Positions 38,891 through 49,870 of a DNA stretch of 64,000 nt are shown here, piece by piece. The stretch is from NCBI GenBank assembly GCA_902729315.2, contig LR746270.1, positions 1,954,501 through 2,018,500 of the forward strand, given 5' to 3'. Every line of letters starts with the position of its first letter. Position 1 is the first letter of the stretch. The notes below the pieces were generated by a model. It made no database searches and was not told where the DNA came from. It saw nothing but the letters and a program-made list of their open reading frames with translations. Both the position numbers and the translations under genes were made by a program. This stretch comes from Spirodela intermedia. Lineage: Eukaryota > Streptophyta > Magnoliopsida > Alismatales > Araceae.

Positions 38891-39183
38891 TAGTGCTGCT
38901 GCGTGCGATGGCACACGGCGGTGGTTGCATGCGACGCTGTTGTGCGCAGCTGTGTGCAGTGGTGGGCCAGTGCTTGGTGGTGAAGGCCCGCACTTGGCAG
39001 CAGAGGTGTAGGAGAGTGGTGTGGCGAGGTGGTTGCACCCGATGGTTAGATCCTAACATAGCCGGTTTGTTGGTGCCGAGGAGATGACTACTAGATATTC
39101 GCCGTGGAGACGACGATGGACTGGCGGCTGAGGAGACAGTGACACATAGAAAATCCTAGCGGAATGAAGTGGGTCTCATACCA
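38891..39183 (-). mobile_element. copia leader fragment with primer-binding site (minus strand)
   Basis: GC-rich GGTGG/GCGAC-rich sequence unlike the AT-rich surroundings. At its right end 39172-39183 reads, on the minus strand, TGGTATGAGACC, close to the initiator-Met-tRNA primer site TGGTATCAGAGC used by plant copia elements. It therefore looks like the leader next to a 5' LTR of a minus-strand copia element whose coding part is missing. Confidence 0.55.
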
Positions 39184-39300
39184 TGTATCCGAAATAACTC
39201 AATAATTTAAAATGAGAGTGCAGAAGCCCTATACATATAGGAGAGAGAAAGTGGGCCAGGCCCATAAACATGAAAAGATAACAAAATATATACCTCTACA
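39184..39300 (-). repeat. copia LTR fragment
   Basis: Begins with TGTATCC directly beside the primer site (LTR end ...GGATACA on the minus strand) and runs to about 39300, where homology to the inverted Athila-like LTR starts. Probably only the terminal part of the LTR. Confidence 0.5.
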
Positions 39301-39301
39301 C

Positions 39302-40130
39302 AATCAACAACTTGAAATAAAATATAGAAATTGAAAATTCACAGAAAAATAAGGGAGAAAATATTAAAAATCATGTTGTAACTCTGTCGTTACGCAGGAT
39401 GAGCTTTAAAGCAGAAATCAAGCCACAAAATCAATTGAAAGGAACTTCAAAGGAAATAAAACCAAGAGAGAAAGAACTAAAAAAGTTAGGAAATTGAAAG
39501 CATAAAATTTTACTAGAGAAGATAGGACTACTCATACTCCTTTGTGTCACTCCACAGAAGAATGATGTGCTTTCTCTCCAAAAGAAGGGAGAAGGCACGA
39601 CTAGCTAAGTAAAATCCTTCCTTTTTCCTCCCTTTTTTTAGATATAGAGGCATAAATTTGTTACTATCAAATGGATGGCATGCCAATTAGCTTTTGGAAA
39701 AAAATGACTTCATATTTATAAAAGGCATAACTAAAGGGGAATAGCCTGTGCTATCAATTGCGTGACACAATCAATTGGGGGACCAGAAACCAAACTTCTC
39801 TTATATGAAATGCCATGTTTAGTATGATATTTTTGACCTAGGTGATGTGATTTTAGTTGGTTGTTCTTCCTTTCTCAATTTTCGTGGGACTTACTATTTT
39901 GACCTAGATGATGTGATTTTAGTGGGTAACACATGGGCTTATTGACTTGTCAAACTTGTGGATTAAATCTCCTATTTATGCTGATGTCTCTAACTGGGCT
40001 TGAAGCCTAAATAATGGGCCTTAGCTTACTTGCCACATGCTTCGACACAATTCCAAATAATTTTTGAAAATCATGAAAAATAGTAATTCAAAAAATAACT
40101 TCATGAACATATTTGTGAAAAAAGATAAAC
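39302..40130 (-). repeat. inverted copy of the Athila-like LTR
   Basis: The reverse complement aligns over most of its length with 35270-35945, with many substitutions and indels. Opposite orientation to the gag-bearing element means it is not simply that element's 3' LTR. It is either a second insertion or the product of an inversion. Confidence 0.75.
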
Positions 40131-40480
40131 TATAATTAAAGGCAATGAACCTTAGATGATTGTATTAGCACATAATATTAAAAGATCAAATTAAATTTCT
40201 GAACATAAGCCATCCAAAGTGCAAGTTGGATCTAAATGGTGTCGGAAAATCTCCATCCCATACTCCTCCCTTAAGGATTTCTCGGGACACCAAGGATAGT
40301 CCTTTGTACAAACATTTGGAGAATAGTTCAAAGAAAAGTGTTTCTGAACCAAGGAATTTCATGCCTTAGTTTGAATCCCTTAAGAATTATATTTCAGTAT
40401 TTTTAACTTTTCTGGAAGACTTATCCACAGGTAAGCAAAAATGTCGTCATTATGGATCGATGCTCTCTGCATATCTACAC
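40131..40480. other. intergenic, no gene seen
   Basis: AT-rich, no recognisable feature. Composition rises to mixed GC just to the right, at the start of the peptide-gene upstream region. Confidence 0.4.
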
Positions 40481-40482
40481 GG

Positions 40483-40626
40483 TTGACTTCCTCTTTATAT
40501 CACGACAATCGTCACAGCAGCCATGCGCTTCGTCGAGCTACGGACTCCCGACAACGTATTAGGAAAGATCTTGACTCGGACAAAGCTCCCGAGTTAAATG
40601 CCACTGCCTTCGACTGAGTTTTGACC
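40483..40626 (+). promoter_or_regulatory. W-box cluster upstream of first peptide gene
   Basis: TTGACT at 40483 and 40571 and TTGACC at 40621 are three full W-box cores (TTGAC[C/T]) in 144 bases, 0.8-0.9 kb before the start codon. WRKY factors bind such sites in defence genes. Regulation is inferred, not shown. Confidence 0.4.
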
Positions 40627-40798
40627 CGTTTAAATGCGAAAATTGAACGGAGACCAGGTCCGATTCCCACGCTTGGCGTGCGCCGCGGTGCTTTGAATAT
40701 TGAATTTCAACTAACAAATTTGTTTTTCTTCATAATGGGAGGCTGATTGGGCCACATGACTACTAGGAAAGATCTCAGGTCATAGTACGCGTTATCGT

Positions 40799-41060
40799 TG
40801 ATTGCTGCATAATCCTGTCAGAGGATTCAACGACGGACGAAGTCCGTTAAGCGTTCGATGTCGGACACAGATGGATAGGCCGGCCATCTTCTTGTCCGGG
40901 CAACAGATCCGGTTGAAGGCTATTTATGATCTGAGGCCGCAGATCTAGGTTATCTCTGGCTGCTGCAGAGTCTTGTTAGAGGATCCGACTATGAACAGAT
41001 TCTGTGAGTCGTTCATTATAAGTTGGGCACGAAAGGATTGGCGGGTCGTCTGCGCAACTT
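40799..41060 (+). repeat. tandem duplication, period about 157 bp, upstream of peptide gene
   Basis: ATTGCTGCATAATCCTGTCA near 40800 corresponds to GGCTGCTGCAGAGTCTTGTT near 40958. Both are followed by GAGGAT.C-AC, a GTTCG/GTTCA block and GGATAGGCCGGCC / GGATTGGCGGGTC. Strongly diverged, so an old duplication. Confidence 0.55.
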
Positions 41061-41202
41061 GGTGGCGTCGGACCGACGACAAAACACGTGAGAACAAACG
41101 CTGACAGGATTCAACACAACCATGTTGAGCAGATGACCCATTGTTTCTCTTTCCCTAAATCACCACCGCACTCTCTTCCCCCACCCTCCCCGGCGTTCTC
41201 TC

Positions 41203-41245
41203 TATAAAAGCCAAACCTTACCAGCTGCATGGCTACCTCAACTCC
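41203..41245 (+). promoter_or_regulatory. TATA box and conserved start-site block, first peptide gene
   Basis: TATAAAA at 41203-41209, then CATGGCTACCTCAACTC starting 25 bases after the TATA start. The same pair with 27-base spacing is found before the gene at 49871 (TATAAAA, CATGGCTACATCAACTC). The block covers the expected transcription start. Confidence 0.7.
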
Positions 41246-41390
41246 TCACCATCTATAAGACCGAACGGAGACGACATTCAACGGAGAGGAAGAAGATCAA
41301 AAGCCCTTCCAGATTAAAAGGCTGCTACAGATCAGAACCTCTTCCCCTCTTTATTCCCTTCTGTGTTGCCCCACCCGCTGCTAAGTCGAT

Positions 41391-41618
41391 ATGAGGAGTC
41401 TGAGAACTGCAGCAGCTGTGGGATCGCTTCTGATGCTCGTCATGTTGTCCTGTTTGATGAGTTTGTCAGAGGCTAGGCCTCTGGGAGGCTTTCGGTTACG
41501 AGGGGAAATCCTTGACCTCTCGTTGGAATTGCTGCCCAAAGGACCACTCATTTACTCCACTCACTCTGGATGCACGAGCACACCTAATAGACTTGGTCCT
41601 CCGTGCCGGATCCCTTAA
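41391..41618 (+). CDS. small secreted two-cysteine peptide precursor (copy 1)
   Basis: A 75-aa precursor in a single exon. Residues 1 to about 28 are a signal peptide (MRSLRTAAAVGSLLMLVMLS ... SEA), cleaved most likely before RPLGG. A variable acidic middle follows, then LPKGP, then the C-terminus SGCTSTPNRLGPPCRIP, with two cysteines 11 residues apart. The last 17 residues match the gene at 49871 except at three positions, while the middle differs. That is the usual layout of plant peptide hormones whose active part is the C-terminus. The C-T-x-x-P ... C arrangement recalls the CTNIP/SCREW phytocytokines, which signal through the receptor kinase HSL3/NUT; this family assignment is inference from memory. 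The intact reading frame, good TATA box and conserved paralogue argue for a working gene. Confidence 0.75.
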   Translation: MRSLRTAAAVGSLLMLVMLSCLMSLSEARPLGGFRLRGEILDLSLELLPKGPLIYSTHSGCTSTPNRLGPPCRIP

Positions 41619-44600
41619 CTGGAGTTGTGGAACCTGCCGCATCTTTCTCTCACAAAAAACATTGAGGGCAGGACGTATTCTGTCTTTATAGCTACAGAAA
41701 TATTTTTGGGGCCAGTAATGGCAACGAATAATTGTATCATTCATTCTTTTCCTTTTATCAAAACATGAAGAAAGTTCGTAGACCATCTCTCCTGCCAAGC
41801 TTGCTTCGAATACCACACTGATGACAGCGTAGGTGACCCCTCGGGCGAGCATGGTCAGAAAATGTGGTAGTAAACTTTCTATCAGTCAACAATATTGTGG
41901 TTGTTCGTCCTCGTATCGGAAGTTATAATTAAAGTGGGATGCCGTGAAATGAACGGACTACACGGCGGAGATCACCGCCGATCTTGCTACTTTTCAGCAC
42001 ATGAATATAGGCTAGTGGACATGATCGACGATATGGTGGAATGTTTTGAGGATATACTTTTCAGAACCCTGCGTTTAGCAAAACACGAGGGGAACGCGAA
42101 TGAGCCTGTTGCTAGGAATTGAAAAATATATGTACAAAGTTTCGTACGTCAGTTTATTGTTAATTGATATGAGATCATTGATTATACTTGCGTTACCGTT
42201 TTCTTCGGATTTGATAGATCAATGATTTCAACTGCATCGTCATACCTTTGTACCTTTCATTTTGTTGGAATGAAAGTTGGCTCCTGATTTGGAAAAGTTT
42301 CAATTCACATATGACATAAGAACACAAGGAAATAAAAATAAATGCATAAGTTTTCTTCACGACAATCATCTGAGAAAGCAATCGTTCTCATCGTCCACCC
42401 TCGTGTTCCACGCCATTACGGCCATTCCATCAAGGATCCGGGCGAAGTAATCATAGGGGCGAAATAGGGAAAAGTTATCTGAACTCCAATCTATTAGCAG
42501 GATGAGATAGCAGACTCTTCGATGCTACTACGAATAACTTTGCTATCAAAAAACGTAGCAGGCTGGAATAAGATGAAGACGGCAAAACTTCAGAATCTGT
42601 GGTAGGATACGATTGGAATTAAAACGAAAGCCAGATTCCCATGTTGGTAGAGTTGACAAGGTTTTTGATTTTTGTTGCAACTGTTTAGACTGCATGAGTA
42701 CGGTGAGGTACAAGAACAGGACCTAAGGCATGCGTGGGCTTACGGCACCTTCAAAATTTGAAAAGACCGATTATGTCATCAACAAAGGTAGGCCAAACAA
42801 TATATCGCATAAGAACTAATGTAAAGTCCAAATAGATGCTAAAGTTTTCTTATGAATTCATTGTCGTACAAAACTTAAGGAATATGTGAGAAAACAATAA
42901 ACAAAGACCATTCTTGGCCCAGTAAGAAATACAAAATTGTTGTCTTAACAAGTAAAAAGTTATTTGGGAATATATAGAAATTTTGAAAATGGAGAGTAAC
43001 TAACTATGACTATGCAAAGACACACGACCAATGTCTTATGTTATAGAAATTTTCTCTTTGTTTTTAGTTGCCTAATAAAAATAACACATCTTATTTCTTT
43101 GTCCTAACATTAGAAGTCACGAGTCTTAATGTGGCACTAGCTACCATGCTCTAAAATTAGCTTTGGAATTAACCCTTACATTAATGTTATAGTTATGATA
43201 TTTTTATTATAAGTCTTAATAGTACAACCTACAAATATGATGTTCATTCCTTAGATTAGGTAAATGATAAGCTTTTATTATCATGAGTTAATATTTAATT
43301 ATTAATATAGTTTAAACTTTAATTCATGATAAATAGATTTATATTTATGTTAAATTATAAAAGTAATTTTTAGTTATTTAATTTTTTTTATTAGTTATAT
43401 AATTTTATGTGAATTTATATAATTTTTATAGTATTCTTTTTTGAGATAAATAAAGAGAAATAAAATAAAAGAAAAATATAGAAAAGAGAGGACCCACCAA
43501 CCATTCGGGCATGCAAGTAAGTTGGAAGTATAGTCGAGTGGAGCTGTAAATAGGGGGCTTAATTGACTAAAGACTGATAGGAGACGTGTGCATTACTTTC
43601 GTTTCACATCACTAGTGGCCAACATAGTATGGGACAAAGAGTAGTTGTGAACATGAGAGAGAGAGAGAGTTATTGATTATTAAATCTTGTATTACTATAT
43701 ATTCATCTCAAAACTCAAAAAATAACTGATGCGAGACTAAACCCACTTATAACTTTCTAAAGGGTTTTTAGTGATTTTAATACTCATAATACCTCTAGTT
43801 TGTGAGAAAAGAGATACATATATGATGTCACTTTATAAGGATATTCACGTATTTATGTTACTATCTCTCAGGCACGCATGTGACCTACAAAGATTTGAAT
43901 TTTATTAAAACTAAAACTCATATTTTTATTTGATTAAATCATAATTTCTATATAGAGTGCTAGTTAATAATTAAGCCATCATAATTACTTAATTATTGAC
44001 AAAATATCATCAACATGATTTGTGAAGTATTATCAACATAATTTTCTTTAATTTACATGATCTAATAATCAACAACTATGTCATGTCAGTGAGGCACTTA
44101 AATTGAGTAAGAAAACATTAATTAAATTTATATGTTCTTTCTTTTGAAGAAGTTCAATAATTTAATTATTTAGGTGTGGAGAGAAGAAACTTTAATTGCT
44201 TCAGAATTATTTAGATTATATAATGATTGATTGGTTTATTTAAAACTTGTGATGTATTCTTAAGAAGAAAGAAAGTTTGTGATATGTGAAGTTAGAAAGA
44301 AGAAAAAAATAACTTTTCTGCTGGAACTGGAAACAAGATAAACAATATGGAAAATTCCTAGTGATAAGGCCATTAATACAAAACATTTACTCCTGAATTT
44401 TTTTGTTAAAGTAATGGTGTGGGTATAAAATCTATACATTTTAAGAAAGTACAGTTACTATTTGGAATCATGAAAAAACATCAAGTTGTAGTTGTCCTAG
44501 GGACATAAAATGAAGTTTGAAAGATAATTAAATTGGAGGAAGAATTAGCAATTTTGAAAGAGTATCATATCAGTTTTCACTTGAAGTATGATACAATTGG

Positions 44601-45407
44601 AAACTTATTCAATACCTTTATACTTCTAAATGAAATGGGAGGTTTTAAGTGTGTAGACTGATATATTGATCTTCTAAACACTGTTTGTTTTAAAATAAAT
44701 TATGAATATGAGTTCAAGTTATTGTCATCACATTGTTTTCATAAGAAAATATCAAAGATAAAATATACACCGCAGATATAAATGGATTGTTTTGGTTTTT
44801 GATAGATACAAAAAATAAAAATAAAAAATAAGATGAGACTTTATTTGCAGGCTTTCATATTCCTTGTGCTCATAGAATTTGACAAGTAATTAAAGAAATC
44901 TTGATCTGAAATTTTATTTGTATTATGATCCATAAAATATGAGCTAACATACGTACGAAGTTGTGCAGGGGAAGAAGTAAGCGATCCTTAATGTTATCTT
45001 AAATGAGGAAACATACGCCTTTTCTGATATTCATAAATATGACTTTGACAACTTTCATACACTTACCAATCCGTGTCAATTTGAATAAACTTATTCAACG
45101 AGCCACTTCAACAGTTCCTCGCCAATGGTTGATAAATGAATCACCGTGTCTCTATAGAAATGAAAGCTTTTCAGTCAAGACCACCAGGGTCGTATTCTGT
45201 GTGTAGGACCCACTAGAAAGTCAGAAATTTGTGGTCAGGTAGTGGATGGTGTGGCTCAGTCAATCCCAGGCTTGTTCCGGTGTGTCGCCCGTGGGCCCAA
45301 CAAAGAAACTCTGAACCACCTTGGCCAATTAAGAATTCAACGCAACCGCGAGAGCTGAGACGAACAGCTACGTGTTCACGCTTCAAGAAGCCATTTCTTC
45401 CGCTCTG
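41619..45407. other. intergenic, AT-rich
   Basis: The first bases include the 3' UTR of the peptide gene. From about 42900 to 45000 the sequence is very AT-rich, with a small GA tract at 43650. No gene, RNA or full element recognised. Confidence 0.45.
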
Positions 45408-45522
45408 CATGGCTGCGCCAAACAGTGTGCCAACGAATCACCAGCCCCTGAACGTACCAAAGCACCCAACAGATCAAACCCTTCTCTCTCTCTCGTCTGA
45501 TATAGGGAGGTTTACAATTTAC

Positions 45523-45740
45523 ATGACGGAAGTATTTCTGCTGATGTTCATCGTAACGGCCACGGGATTTCTTTCAGGCTTTCTCAGTGGCAGGGTCTCT
45601 GGAACACCTTCAGTCGACAGGAGAAGCCTTCGAGCTGTCGGAGTCGCTGCCGAAGGGGACGTCAGATGAATCTCGACGTTTTGAGTGTACGAGTACTCCT
45701 GAAGGATGTTTGCCGGCCTTGCCGAATCCCATGGATGAAA
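45523..45740 (+). pseudogene. decayed copy of the two-cysteine peptide gene (copy 2)
   Basis: ATG at 45523 opens a hydrophobic leader (MTEVFLLMFIVTATGFLSGF), but this frame ends at 45669 without the family C-terminus. Family sequence continues in another frame: SESLPKGTSDES, then ECTSTPEG (about 45629-45705), and the final PCRIP lies in yet another frame at about 45718-45735. At least two frameshifts therefore separate the signal peptide from the C-terminus. The following bases resemble the 3' UTR of copy 3 (GA-AACCGA-GGC). A CATGGCTGC block at 45408 corresponds to the start-site block of the intact genes, but no TATA box precedes it. It could still make a truncated product. Confidence 0.7.
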
Positions 45741-48700
45741 GCGATTGATAACCGACGGCGTCTTCCTCTCTGGGTGTATCTCTATCTATGCTGAAAACTT
45801 CTCTGAGGAGACGGCTGACTAGTAAAATATTTTCGTTATATTTATCGTTCCTTAGGAAATGCAATTATTCTAACAGCTAAATTCAATATTTCACGTATTC
45901 GATTCTTTTAAATGCACGTTGAGCGCAGTCTTGGGAAGAAAACGACGACTGCTAAATTATGTTCTGCTCCAATGAACGACCGAGAGACATGAACCTGATT
46001 CCAAAACAAACTAGATTATTTATTTGATTGTTTCAATATCTTGATTCCCAATCCGATGGCCGGACTAGAATGTCTACTGTAAACATTTTATGATTTTTTT
46101 TATCAAGGACGCAATCCAAGAAAAATAATAAAGTCCTTTGAGACTACAGTATCGGGTCTAAATCATGGATGATTTGAATCCTAGCAGATAAAAGTTATCC
46201 TTTAGAAAGGTAATAGCACTTCCGGTGGTAGAATCGTAGACTAGAGGTGTCCAAGACTAGAAAATCCGTGAGTGACGAGGAGGTATAGATTAAACGTGTG
46301 CATGACCTGAATAACATTTTTCTGGCATGAGGCTTCCTCGAAGGTATGAGCGCGTGATCTGGCTAACCAAGTAAGGTTCTTGCTGGATAGTTGAGGCTCC
46401 TGCAAGAAGAATGCCGGGAATCGGCACCCAAAGCTCACCGGATCTCATGATGACCGTGGTGCACTGACCATAGTCAGTCTCCTGTCCTCCCCGGCTCCCC
46501 CCCCCCCCTCTCTCTCTCAACTTGCAAAGGCTCAGTGCAGTCCAGGGATGTGAATTGTATTGACAAGAGACGATCAAAAGACGATCTCTAAACCACGTAT
46601 GTAGAGGCCTTCTCTCAGTTACATAAATATTCAACGAGTGAATCATCTGCGCCATGTTCCTAGTATAATAGCATAATGTATGGTAGTCCAGATCCAGTTA
46701 TTTCTCTTATCTCTTGTTGGCCAGTAATGTTCACGGCATTGCGCCTGTGTGCACTCTAACCATAGCGCCGGGGCCAGTGATATCACTTTGGCCATTCCGC
46801 TAGTTATTGGGTGACCAAAGTGCTTACCAGCTCTTTGTGATCCTGTGTGCCATGCTGATCCGTCGACAATGTGACCAGCTTGCCTTCATGGTTTAGTGTA
46901 CACTGCCAATCCATATAACACCATGTCTGATGCCGCAGCCAAAGTCTTTGCTCCTAAATCTCTATCACCTACATTAGGAGTGCACACGATAACTGACACC
47001 GACAAAAATGTTGATCCTTGGCCAGCCAATTTTTTCTAGGTTTAGTTATCAAGAGTCATGGAAAATTATGTAATGATTGTGCCTTATATCTTCATGTTGA
47101 TGAGTAAAATCAATAATATAGAGAGTCATCCATGGAGCTCGCAGGGAGTGGAGAGGAGCAGTTCCCACCGTTGGAGGCTTGAGGATAATTTCCTCGAAAG
47201 GTGATCTTTCTTTTCTCCGATTAATAGAGGGCATTCTTGTCCTTCAACAAGGCATCTGCAGTCCCCGTTAGAGTTATAAGATGGAAAATGTAACCTTCAA
47301 GGTTCTTGTGGTGTGTACATGGTGAAGGTGTGACAAAATTGTTTTGCCCTTGTGAGAGCTATTGTCCTTCTTCCCTGGTTTTCTTTCCGTGTTGGGCTTC
47401 AAGCATATATCAGTGTGCTCCCCAGTGTTCGTTGCCCACACCTTGTACTTTGTATAGAGAGATTTGGGTGAGACCCGCCTCACTCGATTTTTTCTTTCAA
47501 GTAGTATCTGATCAAAGCCTCATTCGGTTTTTTTGAGTCTAGGCTTTACCTGATTCCAATCTAGAAAGGCAATAGTTAACGCTGATGAACATCCCATGGA
47601 CCTTCTCTCCATGGATCAATATGACAACCATCGTTCCCCCAATTCTCCGTTTCCTGGGGTGCTGTTCGGTATCTCCCAACAGTCTGCTCGACCACCTGAA
47701 ACCATGCCATCTAGCATTAAGAGTTCAAAAGCTTATGAGCCTTAGCTTGACAGACTGGGATTCTGGAATGATAGAAATAAAAATTTGCTTACATTCAAGA
47801 ACACCTGTCTCCTAGTGCCTATAGACCATCGAACTTAAGACGAAAAAAATCCTTTCTTGTCACACTGTTCATATTATTCTATTTTTCCGCTTCCATAAAA
47901 TTTATAATTGAAGAAATCTGGGATTTAGGTTAAATACCAACCTTAGTGCAGTATCCAATTAGATAATAGCAATCACGTGCTTCAACTGATTAAAAAATGA
48001 TTGGAATTTTAGGTTTCCTAGATTCCCCATAAACCACTCTCGATACATACGAATATTTCGTAAGTAACTCGTTCCAGTAAGCATGCAAGTTACTGAAACA
48101 TTGAGGAAATTATGGGAACAAATCAATGTTTATTTGAACCATATCATAACCAGTTTAACTCTTCAATTTAAATAAATGCCCTTTAGTTTGATTCTTGGGT
48201 GTTTGGTTAATCTGGGACTTAACGTGCATATATTAGTGAGAGATTGCTTTTATAGGTTAATTTGTCGAAAATTTCTAGGAATATGATTCAGAATGATTTT
48301 AGTGGTGGCTCCTGGGCTCTTGTTCCGTATATAGTAATCGGCGAGTCTTTGGTGCTTCTTTATAAGTCATAAAAGGGACTACCATCTGCAAAACATATCT
48401 GGCCAGTGAAGTGCCCACCCACCTCAAATCCAAAATCGTAAAAGTATCAAACTGAAAGCAGATTGTTTTCGAAGAGAGAAGATCAACGGAATAGAAAGAG
48501 ATTCTTACATAGAAACATGACCGTAAGCTTGTGTTACTTGCATCTATAGTAAAAAGTGCCCTAAAAACAGAAAATGAAGACCAGAAACATAACCGTAGGC
48601 TTAACAGTTCCTCTCGAAAAAGGTGGGCATTTCTAATTTGTATTGGAGGTACCAGAAGAACTCGCTAGTAAAATACGTTCCGGCTGTCGGTCGCTGCAAC

Positions 48701-48824
48701 AATTGGTTCCAAACTGAACCTTAGACCTTCATAACCAAATCACATCGATTACTTATCATCTTGTTTATTCACACGATTTCCCTGTAAGTTGTCATACTTT
48801 AGACGCCAATACACTACTCTGGTT
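45741..48824. other. intergenic, no gene supported
   Basis: Mixed composition with short ORFs that show no conserved motif. A C-run followed by CT repeats lies at about 46497-46519. A short direct repeat (AGAAACAT.ACCGTA.GCTT) occurs at about 48511 and 48583. Confidence 0.4.
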
Positions 48825-49510
48825 GATACATTATCCCAGTATAATCCCTCACATTCCTCTTCCTATCACGACTGTCAATCAGAAGTTTCCCGGATTCACC
48901 TGATGGTGGGACCAATGTTTCCTGCCCTCGCCGTCTTACCACTCTCCTTCCCCCCCGGTCGGAGGAATACGCTGTCGATCTTCGACTCCGAAAATAGCCC
49001 CAGATGAAGACCAGGACTGAGAATTGGGGATTGACTTGGACCGGTTCTCAAATCCGCGGTAAAACGCTGCTGCAGGTTGACCATTTGAGTCTTCAATCAC
49101 TAGGGCGTCCCCCTGACGGCAAGAATCCCGCATATAGTCTACCCCTCAGAATTTATGACCGGCCAATGTCGGATAAATTATCCTATTATACTCCGTCGCA
49201 TTCCTCTTCCTACCACGACTGTCAATTAAAAGTTCCCCCGAGTCACCTGATGGAGGGACCGTTGTTTCCTGCCCTCGCCGTCTTGCTTCTCTCCTTCCCC
49301 ACGGCAAGAGGAATACGCGGTCGGTCTTCGACTCCGAAAAATAGCCCCAGATGAAGACCAGGACAGAGAATCGGGGACTGACTTGGACCCGTTCCCAGAT
49401 CCGCGGTGAAACCCTGCTGCATGTTGAACATTTGAGTCACGAGGGCATCCCCCTGACGACGAGAATCCCATAGATAATCAGCCCCTGATAATTTATGGTT
49501 GGCCCATATC
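48825..49510 (+). repeat. tandem duplication, period about 347 bp, upstream of peptide gene copy 3
   Basis: Two clearly homologous units: CACCTGATGG.GGGACC followed by TTTCCTGCCCTCGCCGTCTT, then CTTCGACTCCGAAAA, ATAGCCCCAGATGAAGACCA and ATCCGCGGT. The first unit covers about 48825-49170 and the second about 49171-49510. Each unit includes a TGACTTGGACC motif. They end about 200 bases before the TATA box of the third peptide gene. Confidence 0.92.
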
Positions 49511-49554
49511 GGACACGTTAAAGAAGAAGATTAGCGTAGACATTCGACGGGCAT

Positions 49555-49663
49555 TTGACTTGTTCTTGGTCTGGTGGGTTGACAATGGGCCGGCCGTTTT
49601 CTAGTCAAGGCCCAAGGCCGCGTTGGCTAGGACACCGTGAAGACCAAGAATAAACTCTTGACT
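49555..49663 (+). promoter_or_regulatory. W-box motifs in the proximal upstream region of peptide gene copy 3
   Basis: TTGACT at 49555 and 49658 and TTGACA at 49579, within 170 bases of the TATA box. A GGGCCGGCC block at about 49588 is shared with the upstream repeat of copy 1 (TAGGCCGGCC). Confidence 0.4.
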
Positions 49664-49715
49664 TCCCGCTTAGAATTCAACGGCAGGATTGTGGTGACCA
49701 CGCAGTCCTGCAAAC

Positions 49716-49760
49716 TATAAAAGGAAACCCCTTCTCGCCTTTCATGGCTACATCAACTCT
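49716..49760 (+). promoter_or_regulatory. TATA box and conserved start-site block, peptide gene copy 3
   Basis: TATAAAA at 49716-49722 and CATGGCTACATCAACTC from 49743, matching the arrangement in front of copy 1. Confidence 0.7.
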
Positions 49761-49870
49761 TGATCGGAAGTATTGAGCAGAGACTCAACGTGTCGAGCAT
49801 TAGTAACAGGAACAACAAGGGCCCTAAATTTCACATTGTTGCTATCGCCGTTACAGATACTTCGAAATCT

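Noticed and set aside
41229-41258. Conserved upstream ORF (MATST...) in the peptide-gene leaders
   Set aside because: Its ATG is only about 26-28 bases from the TATA start, so it probably lies at or before the transcription start. Kept only as a sequence block.
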